From: Promethearchaeota archaeon
Lineage (GTDB): Archaea; Asgardarchaeota; Lokiarchaeia; Sigyniarchaeales; SOKP01
Length of the DNA: 64,000 nt
Direction: 5' to 3'
Assembly: GCA_019058365.1 (NCBI GenBank)
Contig: JAHPZE010000002.1
Location: 1-64,000 of the forward strand
Below, piece by piece: positions 25,519-34,126 of the stretch. The translations under genes were made by a program, and so were the position numbers. The notes beneath the pieces were generated by a model. That model ran no database searches and had not been told where the DNA came from. It saw nothing but the letters and a program-made list of their open reading frames with translations. Every line of letters starts with the position of its first letter. Position 1 is the first letter of the stretch.

Positions 25519-25694
25519 TGGGCCATCGGGGAATTGAACCCCGGATCTCAGGTTTTTACTATATACGGACATTTCTAATTTTTTGTCTGTCCGTTGGCCA
25601 TTTATAAGACCTGCGCTTGTTGACCAAGCTTGTAAACCTGTTAACCATTTCAGTTTAGGAAAGAAACCTTCGAAAAGAGCTGAGCTAATGGCCC
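25519..25694 (-). tRNA. tRNA-Ile(UAU) with two introns
   Basis: Acceptor GGGCCAT pairs with ATGGCCC, discriminator A, T arm CGGGG-TTCAATT-CCCCG, anticodon stem CAGGT with ACCTG, and loop CTTATA-A giving anticodon TAT at 25604-25606. The gene is 176 nt. A 48-nt intron fits at the canonical 37/38 position, and about 54 nt of extra sequence sits in the D loop between GCTC and AAGC. After removal about 74 nt remain, the normal tRNA size. No CCA is encoded. The GGGCC start and A73 fit isoleucine identity. Confidence 0.75.
25555..25602 (-). other. Anticodon-loop intron of tRNA-Ile (48 nt)
   Basis: It lies between A37 and A38 of the tRNA. Its core is a 6-bp hairpin CGGACA/TGTCCG, with TATA able to pair with the anticodon region. 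Exact borders may shift by one or two bases because of flanking A runs. Confidence 0.6.
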
Positions 25695-25872
25695 TGCGAA
25701 ACTATTATATAAGGTACTTTATTTTAAACTTTAAAACATTGTACTTTACTATCTCAAAAGGTATAAAAAGATAAAAATTTTTTTATTGGTGTAATCTGTT
25801 ATATTTATAATTGATATGATAAATAGAGACATTTTTATATTAATAAAAAAAACTTGAAAAAGTTGAATTCTT

Positions 25873-26286
25873 ATGGCTGAAATGTTAACGGATCTCCTTC
25901 AAAATATCTACAAACGGATTGCTCAACTTGGATCCGCAATACAAGAGCTTAAAACATCTCTAGATGGGCTTAATCAAAACATAGAAGATAAAATTTCAAA
26001 TTTAACTGGAAAATTAGAAGAATTTTCTAATGAAATTTTTGTTACTCAAACTAAACATATTGATGTAGTAAAAGAAATTGGAGCAGGAACAACTAAGGAA
26101 TTAAAAGTGATTCAAGAAGGCTTAGGATTGGATGCTCTTACTAATTTAATTAAAAAGCTTGAGGATTTTTCTAAATTATCTGAAAGTGTTCTTAATCAAG
26201 ATACTGTAAATTTATTATTATCTGAAGCGATCGATTCTGTTAAAAGCCTTAAAGAATCTATTAAAGAAGAAGAGGTATTAGAATAA
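25873..26286 (+). CDS. Coiled-coil protein, unknown
   Basis: A 137-residue all-helical protein with heptad-like hydrophobic spacing (LLQNIYKRIAQLGSAIQELKTSLDGLNQNIEDKISNL). The middle has a short non-coiled turn at KEIGAGTTKELK. It shows no membrane segment or catalytic motif. The next gene, only 31 nt downstream, encodes a similar coiled-coil protein, so they may form a heteromeric rod. Function unknown. Confidence 0.6.
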   Translation: MAEMLTDLLQNIYKRIAQLGSAIQELKTSLDGLNQNIEDKISNLTGKLEEFSNEIFVTQTKHIDVVKEIGAGTTKELKVIQEGLGLDALTNLIKKLEDFSKLSESVLNQDTVNLLLSEAIDSVKSLKESIKEEEVLE

Positions 26287-26317
26287 AATATCTTAAAATC
26301 ATGATTAGGTGAGAAAA

Positions 26318-26740
26318 TTGGCAGAAAAACTACTTGAAGAAATGATTCAAAAGATAAATCAAATTATGGCTTCACTAGACGGAACAATAGCTCAAATTAA
26401 CCAAATGAGGGGAGCAATTAATCAAATGAGTCAAAATTTCTCTGAACAGACAGTTGCTATGACAGAAAATATTAGATTAATCGTAGAAGTCTTAAAACAA
26501 TTCAGGGTTCAATCTGGTAAAAGTCTTCAGGAACTTTCAGATGATTTTAACCACCAAATAAAAGAGCTTTGGGATAAAAAGGCTATTGAAGCCATAACTG
26601 AAGAAGAAAAGAAGGCTATAGAGATTATAAGACAAGCTTCGAAAACAGTAGCAGACAATCTATATTTTGCTCAATTACTAAACATAATCTCCTCGATTAG
26701 AGAAGAAACTAATAGAATTATTAGTGCAAGTCAATTATAA
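26318..26740 (+). CDS. Coiled-coil protein, unknown
   Basis: A helical protein of about 140 residues. The track starts at GTG, but GGTGA followed by five nucleotides and TTG (26318) fits the local Shine-Dalgarno pattern better, giving MAEKLLEEMIQKINQIM. The repeats QINQMRGAINQMSQNFSEQ and the following helices suggest an extended coiled coil. It pairs in sequence style with the upstream gene and is likely cotranscribed. Confidence 0.6.
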   Translation: MAEKLLEEMIQKINQIMASLDGTIAQINQMRGAINQMSQNFSEQTVAMTENIRLIVEVLKQFRVQSGKSLQELSDDFNHQIKELWDKKAIEAITEEEKKAIEIIRQASKTVADNLYFAQLLNIISSIREETNRIISASQL

Positions 26741-26810
26741 AATTATAAAATTTTATTATTTTAACATTTATATTAATTTAAAAAAATTAACCGAAAATAG
26801 ATGATTAAAT

Positions 26811-27716
26811 ATGCCATCAGGCTGTTTTGTAATATTGCTTCCAACTGATTCTGATTATAAGATAATGGGGTATTATTTTAAAGAAGGAAAAATAGATTTT
26901 GAAATTTCAAATGATTTGTTTCTTAGATTAAATCTTGATCACTCAAAAAATGAGTATAATTTGTTAAAAATAAAGGATCTTCAAATTTTTTCATATATTT
27001 ACAAATTCAAAGGAAAAATAACGCGTAAAGCATATGGAATTATAATAGGGTTATTCTTAAATGAGAACGATAAACCAGAGAAATTTCGTTCATCTCTTAA
27101 AGAAGCGGCAGAAGCCTTTGAGATTCCAAGTCTTCATATTCTTACGAAATCAAGAGAAGAATTTGAAATAATATTAAAGGATGTATATCTGGAGCATTTA
27201 GAACCGTTAATTGATATTCTTCAACCTGAAGCGTTAAAAGATAGTATTATTAACATAACTAAATTTATGCTAAGTGGTGAGAAACAAGAAAGAAAAATCG
27301 CTCAAGATCTTGTACAGAAGATTGAAAACGGAGAACATACAAAAATTTCAGAAAACTACAAAATAGCTGAAAAGGCAGTAAAAGCTTTAGATTATGAAAA
27401 AGCAGCTAAATTTTACAATAAAGCAGCTGAAATCGCAGAAAGCCTCTATATAATGGATATAGCTACTTCACTTAAAGAAAAAGGTGATTTCTCTCAACGA
27501 ATTCCTGAATTGTCTAAAGAAAGGGAAAGAATTGTACAAGAAGCCAGAAATGCTCTTAGAAATGAAGATTTTCATACCGCTTATACCTCTTATAGAAAAG
27601 CAGGTGATATTTCTAAAAAATTGGTCCAATTCGATAAAGAGGAGGAATACAGATTAAAATCAAAAGCACTAGAAGATTTTTATAATATCGATCAAAAATA
27701 TAGAAAAAATAAATAA
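26811..27716 (+). CDS. Two-domain protein, longin-like N-terminus and TPR-like C-terminus
   Basis: A 301-residue soluble protein. Residues 1-130 alternate strands and helices (GCFVILLPTDSDYKIMGYYF, SYIYKFKGKITRKAYGIIIGLF) in a manner that recalls longin or profilin-like folds. Residues 175-290 contain helical hairpins of TPR character (AEKAVKALDYEKAAKFYNKAAEIAESL and ARNALRNEDFHTAYTSYRKAGDISKKL). This combination suggests a trafficking or scaffold adaptor, but I cannot name a family. Confidence 0.55.
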   Translation: MPSGCFVILLPTDSDYKIMGYYFKEGKIDFEISNDLFLRLNLDHSKNEYNLLKIKDLQIFSYIYKFKGKITRKAYGIIIGLFLNENDKPEKFRSSLKEAAEAFEIPSLHILTKSREEFEIILKDVYLEHLEPLIDILQPEALKDSIINITKFMLSGEKQERKIAQDLVQKIENGEHTKISENYKIAEKAVKALDYEKAAKFYNKAAEIAESLYIMDIATSLKEKGDFSQRIPELSKERERIVQEARNALRNEDFHTAYTSYRKAGDISKKLVQFDKEEEYRLKSKALEDFYNIDQKYRKNK

Positions 27717-27776
27717 ATTCCAGTTTCTTTATTTGTTATAAATATTTCTTATTAAATATCTTGTTTTCCTCTTGAA

Positions 27777-28607
27777 ATGGTAGATTTCAATCAAAAAATA
27801 ATATGCTTAATAACTGATTTTGGCTCAAAAGGTCAACATTATATAGCTAGTATGAAAGCAGTTATATTAAGTGTTAATCCTAATATAAGAATAATAGATC
27901 TTTCGCATAATATTGCTCCATATTCAATAATAGAAGCTTCTTATGTATTAAAAACAACCTATAAATATTTTCCTGAAGGAACAGTTTTTATAGTCGTAGT
28001 TGATCCCGGAGTTGGAAGTTCTCGTGAAATTTTGGTATTAAAAACGCAATCAAACTACTATTTTATCGGGCCTAATAATGGAATATTTTCTCATATTTTT
28101 ACTAATAGCATTGCTGAGTGTAGAAAAATTCAAAATGATTTATTTTTTAATAAACCAATTTCAAATACATTTCATGGAAGAGATATTATGGCTCCAATAG
28201 GTGCACATTTATTATCTGGGATTCCACTGCAAGAATTCGGTCCTGCTTTTGATCTTACTAAACTACAAGAATTTAAGCTTACACATGATGTTGATATTAA
28301 AAACCAAGTTATTCAATGCTCAATTCAATATATTGACTCTTTTGGAAATGGAACAACTAATATTCAATTAGTAAATAATACCATCAAAGATAGTAGATTT
28401 ATAATAAATGAAGGTCAAGAGATTAATGTTAAATTTAAGGAAAAATCATATAAAGGATTCTTTACTTCACACTTTTCAAGTGTTCCCATTAAATCACTTT
28501 TATTTATTGTTGGATCAACTGGTTTTCTTGAACTTTCAATTAATCAAGGAAATGCCTCTAAGAAATTGGGTTTTTCAGTAGGAGATATTTTAACTTTAAG
28601 GTTATAA
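27777..28607 (+). CDS. SAM hydroxide adenosyltransferase (DUF62 family)
   Basis: A 276-residue member of the SAM hydrolase/chlorinase/fluorinase superfamily. Seen are LITDFGSKGQHYIASMKA, the strand with VFIVVVDPGVGSS, the FIGPNNGIFS loop, and FHGRDIMAPIGAHL, which carry the conserved Asp, Arg and His residues of the hydrolase group. Archaeal members convert S-adenosylmethionine to adenosine and methionine with water. It begins with ATG and is followed closely by the Nudix-NadM gene. Confidence 0.88.
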   Translation: MVDFNQKIICLITDFGSKGQHYIASMKAVILSVNPNIRIIDLSHNIAPYSIIEASYVLKTTYKYFPEGTVFIVVVDPGVGSSREILVLKTQSNYYFIGPNNGIFSHIFTNSIAECRKIQNDLFFNKPISNTFHGRDIMAPIGAHLLSGIPLQEFGPAFDLTKLQEFKLTHDVDIKNQVIQCSIQYIDSFGNGTTNIQLVNNTIKDSRFIINEGQEINVKFKEKSYKGFFTSHFSSVPIKSLLFIVGSTGFLELSINQGNASKKLGFSVGDILTLRL

Positions 28608-28623
28608 AGAGAAGAGTATAGAT

Positions 28624-29757
28624 ATGGATAAAGAAATATTGGCTTGTATTGATAAAAAAAATAAAAAATTTTTACAAACTGGTCAGATTTCTAAATATAT
28701 CTTTCCAATGGAAAGAACAGAGGCTCATAAGAAAAATGTAAGCCATTTAATTACAAGGTTTTTTATTTTATCAATAGCACCAGATGGTACGATATCATAT
28801 TTAGTACAAAAACGCGGAAAAAATAAAAAAGCATTCCCAGACTATTTTACTGATTCATCTTCTGGACATATAAATTGGGCGATAAATTTAGATCTAATTA
28901 AAATTAAGAAAAATGCGTTAAGAGAACTTGAAGAAGAATTTGGAATTCCTCCAAGAGAAGTTCAGAAGGTAATATTTTATGATTTAAATACTGAAAGTGA
29001 TGAAATAGCATACATTTTTTTAGGGATTGTTGATTGGAATGTTCCTTTACGTCCGGATCAGAACGAGTTAGATGTTAGATTTAGTAGATTCTATACTAAA
29101 ACTGAGCTTGAAAAATTGTTGGAAAAAGAAAAATGTATAGATTACTCAAAAAAAATTTGGGAAAAACTCTTAAATGCAAATATTTCATCTCTCTTCGAGA
29201 AAAAAATAGAACAATCTATTGAAAAAAAAAATGGAATTGCGCTTTTTATTGGAAGATTTCAGCCTTTGCATCATGGACACATTTATGTTATAAAACAAAT
29301 TTTAAAGTCTAAAAAAAAAATTAAAATTGGAATAGGTAGCTCTCAATTATCCCATACTATAAATGATCCATTTACAAGTGATGAAAGAAAAATGTTCATC
29401 AAAAAGGCCTTACAAAAAAGAGGTATCTCCTCTCAACGGTTTACAATATATAATATCCAGGACATTTATAATGCTAAAAAATGGGTTGATCATGTTATCT
29501 CAATTGTAGGAGAATTTGATTCAGTTTATACTAATAGTGATTGGGTCAGAGAATTGTTTTTTGATAAGGGAATTAAAGTTGAGAAAAAAATAACTATATT
29601 TAAAAAGCATTTCAATGCTAACAATATTAGGAATTTAATCAACAAGAATGATAAAAAATGGAAAACACTAGTACCTAAAGAAGTAGTTCAGCTAATTGAA
29701 AAATTTAATGGTATCAATCGAATTAAATCATTAAATGATAAAAGTAATACTCCATGA
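28624..29757 (+). CDS. nadM: Nudix domain fused to NMN adenylyltransferase
   Basis: A 377-residue fusion. Residues 1-180 are a Nudix domain of the isopentenyl-diphosphate-isomerase-like or NADH-pyrophosphatase style (FPDYFTDSSSGHINWAINLD then ALRELEEEFGIPPREV, with the REXXEE glutamates). Residues 205-365 are archaeal-type NadM: ALFIGRFQPLHHGHIYVIK holds the GxFxPxHxGH nucleotide-binding motif, and the ISxTxIR-like region appears as NANNIRNLI. It would make NAD from NMN and ATP, while the Nudix part may sanitise dinucleotides. RtcA overlaps its stop by 4 nt. Confidence 0.85.
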   Translation: MDKEILACIDKKNKKFLQTGQISKYIFPMERTEAHKKNVSHLITRFFILSIAPDGTISYLVQKRGKNKKAFPDYFTDSSSGHINWAINLDLIKIKKNALRELEEEFGIPPREVQKVIFYDLNTESDEIAYIFLGIVDWNVPLRPDQNELDVRFSRFYTKTELEKLLEKEKCIDYSKKIWEKLLNANISSLFEKKIEQSIEKKNGIALFIGRFQPLHHGHIYVIKQILKSKKKIKIGIGSSQLSHTINDPFTSDERKMFIKKALQKRGISSQRFTIYNIQDIYNAKKWVDHVISIVGEFDSVYTNSDWVRELFFDKGIKVEKKITIFKKHFNANNIRNLINKNDKKWKTLVPKEVVQLIEKFNGINRIKSLNDKSNTP

Positions 29758-30830
29758 CTACAACTAAATTTTTAGAAATTGATGGTTCTTTCGGAGAAGG
29801 TGGAGGCGCAATACTTCGAATAGGAGCGGGATTTTCAATATTATTCAAACGCCCAATTCGAATAAAAAATATAAGAGCTAATAGACCTAAACCTGGTCTA
29901 AGATTACAGCATTTGATTGGATTAAGAACCCTAGCAGAATTAACAAATAGTAATTTATCTAATTGTGCGGTTGGAACTAAAGAAATCACTTTAAGTCCTA
30001 AGCAATCCATAAAAGATAATATACGGGTTGAAATTGGAACCGCTGGAAGTATAGGATTATTACTCCAGCCGATTCAAATTGCTTGTTTGGGATTCAATAC
30101 ACCAGAAAAAATTGAAATAATTGTGAACGGTGGAGGTACATTTGGTAAATGGGCTCCTGGTCTTAATTATCTTAGTGAAATTACTTATAAAATTTTTAGA
30201 ACTCATGGTTTTAAAATTGATGTTGATATTCAAAAGCATGGTTTTTATCCTAAAGGAGGTGCTCTTGTAAAATGTAATCTATATCCTTCTAAAAGTAAAT
30301 TGAGACCAATATGTTTAACTGAATTAGGGAATGTTGAATTAATTCAAGGCGAAATAGTTACTGCTAACCAACTAAAAAAAAATAAAGTGAATGAAAGAAT
30401 AAAAAAAACTGCTCAAGAACAATTAAAGAAAGAACTCAAAATGGATATTGAAATTAATTCTAAATATGTAAATTCATTAAGTCCTGGAGTGGGTTTTTAT
30501 TTATGGGCAAGTTCTGATACTGGAGCTTCTATTTCTTCTGGAACGATACTTGGTGAATATAACATTACTTCTGAAAATCTTGCTAAACGGACTGCTAATG
30601 AGTTTATAAAATATATTAAAAAAGAGATTCCTGTGGATAATTATCTAAGTGATCAATTAATACCTTTTATGGGTTTCATTAAGGAATCATCGAGAATAAA
30701 AGTACTTGAGATTACTAACCATACTAAAACTAACTTAGAACTAATTAAATTGTTTTTAAAAAGAAATTATAGAATTTTACACGATAATAATAATTTCATA
30801 ATAGAACTTCAAGAGTTAGATAAAAATTAA
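29754..30830 (+). CDS. rtcA: RNA 3'-terminal phosphate cyclase
   Basis: A 358-residue RtcA. The start LEIDGSFGEGGGAILRIG is the family signature, followed by KNIRANRPKPGLRLQHL and the adenylation-site region FYPKGGALVKC. It converts RNA 3' phosphates to 2',3'-cyclic phosphates through an adenylate on the enzyme's histidine. The ATG overlaps the end of the upstream gene. An RNA-end enzyme is of interest here because the genome appears to splice RNA extensively, although RtcB is the usual archaeal tRNA exon ligase. Confidence 0.93.
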   Translation: MTTTKFLEIDGSFGEGGGAILRIGAGFSILFKRPIRIKNIRANRPKPGLRLQHLIGLRTLAELTNSNLSNCAVGTKEITLSPKQSIKDNIRVEIGTAGSIGLLLQPIQIACLGFNTPEKIEIIVNGGGTFGKWAPGLNYLSEITYKIFRTHGFKIDVDIQKHGFYPKGGALVKCNLYPSKSKLRPICLTELGNVELIQGEIVTANQLKKNKVNERIKKTAQEQLKKELKMDIEINSKYVNSLSPGVGFYLWASSDTGASISSGTILGEYNITSENLAKRTANEFIKYIKKEIPVDNYLSDQLIPFMGFIKESSRIKVLEITNHTKTNLELIKLFLKRNYRILHDNNNFIIELQELDKN

Positions 30831-30939
30831 TATATAAACAAAGTTATAATTATGGTTAGGTTAAAAAATTTCAAGAAATTTTTATAAGATTATTTTATTA
30901 TATGATTATTATAAAAATTAATAAAACTTACTTATAAGA

Positions 30940-31866
30940 ATGTCCAAGACAGTTGCAGCATTCCAACGTTGTCCAAGATGTGGAAATGAGAATACTGCTG
31001 ATAGTTTTGCATGCAATTTCTGTGGTATTAGACTAAAAACCGAAAGAATTGAAAATATTAGGTTTTTTAGACGATATGAAGCAGAATGGTCTACGCCATA
31101 TCCATGGTATTTCAAAATTCTCTATCTTTTCGTGAATCCTCCAAAAGCTTTTTTTGATATAAATCATAAAAGAAGTAAAGCTCCTGGATGGTTAATTTTA
31201 TTATTCTCTTCATTATTATACGGTTTAATGGGTTTGGCATTTTTATCACATTTTAATTTTGTTGGTGTTGATATTTTTGATCCAATCATAGCCGCCATTA
31301 GTTTCAGTTTTTTTAGTGCTTTTTTCATGTTTGGATTTTGTTTTCAATTAATATTTTTTGCAATTTTAATATGGTTATTTAGTAAGGGTGCCAATTATGC
31401 TGTAGGGTTCACAGATAAATTAGAAAAACGGTTTGGAGGAATAAAAGAACAAAGAGAAAAGTATGGACAAACAGATGTAAGCCCATTTAGTATTTATAAA
31501 GGTGGGACAATGCTTCAATTAGAGGGCTCATATAAATTCAAAATGATGTTATGTGCGTTTACACCATTCTTATTAATAAATGGTATTAAAATTTTAATTG
31601 TACTTGCCGGCTTTCCACCAGTTAGTCTCACTGATTTTTCATCTTTTAATCAAGCATTACTTGATACGTTGTTTAATTCTAAAACTTGGGCAATATTAGA
31701 TATAATTGATGCGTTAACTATAGCTGTATGGGTACCTATTTTAATGACCTTAGCTATAAGAGAATTAAGTAATTCTTCTACTACTCGAGTCTTAATCCCT
31801 ACAATTATTATTGGTGTTTTGGTCGCTATATTCTTCTATTTTTTGCGACCAACCCTATTTGGTTAA
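30940..31866 (+). CDS. Zinc-ribbon Yip1-domain membrane protein
   Basis: A 308-residue protein. Residues 11-32 are a zinc ribbon (RCPRCGNENTADSFACNFCG). Residues 60-300 contain about five transmembrane helices in the Yip1 arrangement, starting after NPPKAFFDINHKRSKAPGW, a motif typical of Yip1 domains. In eukaryotes Yip1 proteins partner Rab GTPases; archaeal ones are uncharacterised. It begins with ATG and appears monocistronic. Confidence 0.75.
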   Translation: MSKTVAAFQRCPRCGNENTADSFACNFCGIRLKTERIENIRFFRRYEAEWSTPYPWYFKILYLFVNPPKAFFDINHKRSKAPGWLILLFSSLLYGLMGLAFLSHFNFVGVDIFDPIIAAISFSFFSAFFMFGFCFQLIFFAILIWLFSKGANYAVGFTDKLEKRFGGIKEQREKYGQTDVSPFSIYKGGTMLQLEGSYKFKMMLCAFTPFLLINGIKILIVLAGFPPVSLTDFSSFNQALLDTLFNSKTWAILDIIDALTIAVWVPILMTLAIRELSNSSTTRVLIPTIIIGVLVAIFFYFLRPTLFG

Positions 31867-31931
31867 ATTTATTAACTCTTATTCCAAATGTTATATAAAA
31901 ATTTTGATTATTTTAAATATTTAATTGTGAT

Positions 31932-32555
31932 ATGGTAGAAAATAATAAGAACAATTCAGATGTGGAATTTAAAATTGAATCTGAACTATTTGCGTTAGTT
32001 AAATCCATAACAAATTTAAATAATAAATATCAAAAAGGCACAGTTAATGATAATTTTTTCAGAAAAGCTTTGAAAAGTACTATGAATAATTTTTTAAAGT
32101 TAAGTTTTATTATAAAAGAAAATAACCTTCAGTTACCAGATCTATTAAACAAAATGAACATATCTCGAGAGTACAATTCCGTGTTGGATCTTATCAATCG
32201 TATTTACACTCTAAATTTATCCGACAATAAAATAATTACTAAAAATCATAGTTTTTTGGAGTTACCTGGCATTACTTCAGAAATTACCTCCTCTTTTATA
32301 ACACTTATGGATGCTTTAACTTTAGATGGTCTAACAAAAAAAGAAATAATTTTTAATTTATTTGATGAATTAAATCATAACTTGGGTAATTTTCCAGGAT
32401 TAGATGATACACTAGATAAAGTCAAGTCAGTACAAAAAAGTGCTGCAAATCAAATTGATTTACTAAGATCCGATGCAAAATTAAGAGAAAAATTAATAAA
32501 TGAGTTATATCAAATATTTAAAGAATTTCAAAATAAATTGAATCTCAAATCCTAA
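31932..32555 (+). CDS. Helical protein, unknown
   Basis: This 207-residue soluble, all-helical protein has no recognised motif. N-terminal and C-terminal helices (KSVQKSAANQIDLLRSDAKLREKLINELYQIFKEF) are amphipathic. It sits 66 nt after the Yip1-like gene and 47 nt before L34e, and might be cotranscribed with either. Confidence 0.5.
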   Translation: MVENNKNNSDVEFKIESELFALVKSITNLNNKYQKGTVNDNFFRKALKSTMNNFLKLSFIIKENNLQLPDLLNKMNISREYNSVLDLINRIYTLNLSDNKIITKNHSFLELPGITSEITSSFITLMDALTLDGLTKKEIIFNLFDELNHNLGNFPGLDDTLDKVKSVQKSAANQIDLLRSDAKLREKLINELYQIFKEFQNKLNLKS

Positions 32556-32601
32556 GTAAAATAATAAAATTAATATTTTTTCTCTTATTTAAAATCACAT
32601 A

Positions 32602-32871
32602 ATGCCCCGTCCCGGTTTAAGATCTAAAACCCAAGCAAGGAAAAAATTAAGCACGCCTGGGAATCAAAATGTCACCCATTATTGGAGAAAAAAACCCAAA
32701 AGAGCAAATTGTGCGATTTGTAAAAAACCTCTTCAGGCTGTTCCAAGATTACGACCTTCCAAAATGGTTAAAACCCAATTAACCTCAAGAAGGGCAAATA
32801 GAATGGAAAGTGGAAGGTATTGTGCAAACTGTCTTCAGACTTTAATAAAAGAGACCGTTTGGAGTCAATAA
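32602..32871 (+). CDS. rpl34e: 50S ribosomal protein L34e
   Basis: eL34, 89 residues, archaeal/eukaryal only. It begins MPRPGLRSKTQARKKLSTPG, has a zinc site CAICKKPL and CANC, and ends near TLIKETVWSQ. It lies just upstream of cytidylate kinase and L14e, the usual archaeal neighbourhood of SecY. Confidence 0.93.
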   Translation: MPRPGLRSKTQARKKLSTPGNQNVTHYWRKKPKRANCAICKKPLQAVPRLRPSKMVKTQLTSRRANRMESGRYCANCLQTLIKETVWSQ

Positions 32872-32973
32872 AATTTCTCTGATTTTTTTTAATTTCTTTT
32901 GCTTTAATAATAAAAATCATAAATATTCTTCTTCTTAATTGAATTAATATTTAAATTAAAATAACCAAATAAA

Positions 32974-33507
32974 ATGATTATAACAATTTCAGGACCTCAT
33001 GGAACTGGAAAATCTACAATAGGAAAATTAATTGCAGAAAAGTTTGGAATCCAATATTATAGTACTGGACAAGCTTTCAGAGATCTAGCACAAGAAATGA
33101 ATATGACTTTAGAAGAATTTACTAAATATGCAGAAAAACATCCTAAAATTGATGAAAAGCTAGATGATAAAATAAATGAAATTGCTCAAAGAGGGAATAT
33201 AATTATTGATAGTCAATTAAGTGGGCATATTCTGAAAACTATAGCAGATTTGAAAATACTGTTAATATGCCCTTTAGAAATCAGAGTTAAACGGATGGCT
33301 GAAAGAGATAATACAAATTATGAAAAAAAGTTAAAAGAAACCAAATTAAGAGAAAAATCAGAATTGGAACGATTTCATAGTCTCTATGATATCGATTTGA
33401 GTGATCAAGAGGCTTTAAAAAAAATATATGATCTTATCATAAACACAGAAAACCTCACAATCGAAGATATCGTAGAAAAAATTCTTACAAAATTAAAAAA
33501 ATTGTAA
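32974..33507 (+). CDS. cmk: Cytidylate kinase (archaeal Cmk2 type)
   Basis: A short archaeal CMP kinase of 177 residues. The P-loop is ISGPHGTGKSTIGKLIA. The CMP-binding region is YYSTGQAFRDLAQEMN followed by the family's long helix, and the LID region is RVKRMAERDNTNYEK. It phosphorylates CMP/dCMP with ATP. The association with L34e and L14e is conserved in archaea. Confidence 0.92.
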   Translation: MIITISGPHGTGKSTIGKLIAEKFGIQYYSTGQAFRDLAQEMNMTLEEFTKYAEKHPKIDEKLDDKINEIAQRGNIIIDSQLSGHILKTIADLKILLICPLEIRVKRMAERDNTNYEKKLKETKLREKSELERFHSLYDIDLSDQEALKKIYDLIINTENLTIEDIVEKILTKLKKL

Positions 33508-33647
33508 AAATCTTTTTAGTTTTGAAAAACACAAAAATTTTATTTTAATATTGATTTATAATAATACTATAAATTAATTACGTTTACTGGATGTTAAAAA
33601 TAGCCAGTAATTAAGAATTATTTAAAAATAATTTGGTGACAAATTAT

Positions 33648-33920
33648 ATGAGCGTATATGATATTGGTAGACTATGCGTTAAAACTATGGGAAGAGAAGC
33701 AGGATTTCACTGTGTAATTGTTGATATCATTGATAAAAACTACTTGCTAATTGATGGATTAAAAGTCCGAAGAAGAAGAGTAAATTATAGACATATCGAA
33801 CCAATCACAGAAACAATAGAAATTAAAAAAGGAGCATCACATGAGCATGTAGAAACTGCGATCAAAAAGTCTAAATTAGAAAAGAAAATGAATGAAGTTA
33901 TCTCTATCCCAATCAAATAG
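33648..33920 (+). CDS. rpl14e: 50S ribosomal protein L14e
   Basis: eL14, with a KOW-like fold: VYDIGRLCVKTMGREAGFHCVIVDIIDKNYLLIDGLKVRRRRVNYRHIEP. The ATG at 33648 is preferred over the TTG/GTG chosen by the track, because GGTGA lies just upstream of it and the protein then starts like its relatives. The tRNA-Ser gene follows within about 50 nt and may share the transcript. Confidence 0.92.
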   Translation: MSVYDIGRLCVKTMGREAGFHCVIVDIIDKNYLLIDGLKVRRRRVNYRHIEPITETIEIKKGASHEHVETAIKKSKLEKKMNEVISIPIK

Positions 33921-33968
33921 TCAGAATAAAGATTAACATAAAAAACATTTTATTTTCATTTTTTAAAT

Positions 33969-34101
33969 GCAACGGTTGCCTAGCCCGGTACGGCGCTGGC
34001 TTGGAGTGGGAAGTTTCACCCAGAAAGCCAGTGTGTGAATGCACTCGGGGGTTCAAATAATAAGAATCATCTTCTTATTGGAATAAATCCCTCCCGTTGC
34101 G
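33969..34101 (+). tRNA. tRNA-Ser(GGA) with two introns
   Basis: Acceptor GCAACGG pairs with CCGTTGC, discriminator G, D arm GCC-TAGCCCGGTAC-GGC, anticodon stem CTGGC with GCCAG, anticodon GGA at 34003-34005, a long class II variable arm, and T stem GGGGG with CCCTC. The gene is 133 nt. A 19-nt insert is placed at 37/38 (34007-34025) and a 30-nt insert in the T loop. The spliced product is 84 nt with T loop TTCAAAT. No CCA is encoded. Confidence 0.88.
34057..34086 (+). other. T-loop intron of tRNA-Ser (30 nt)
   Basis: A full bulge-helix-bulge fits: central helix GTTC/GAAT (one wobble), bulges AAA and AAA cut after the second base, and a 9-bp inner stem TAATAAGAA/TTCTTATTG. Excision yields TTCAAAT. 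It has the same length as the T-loop intron in tRNA-Sec. Confidence 0.85.
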
Positions 34102-34126
34102 TATTTTTCTCTATAGATTTATTGGA

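Noticed and set aside
25583-25774. 63-aa ORF in the track
   Set aside because: It overlaps the minus-strand tRNA-Ile and has no ribosome site; the translation reflects tRNA sequence.
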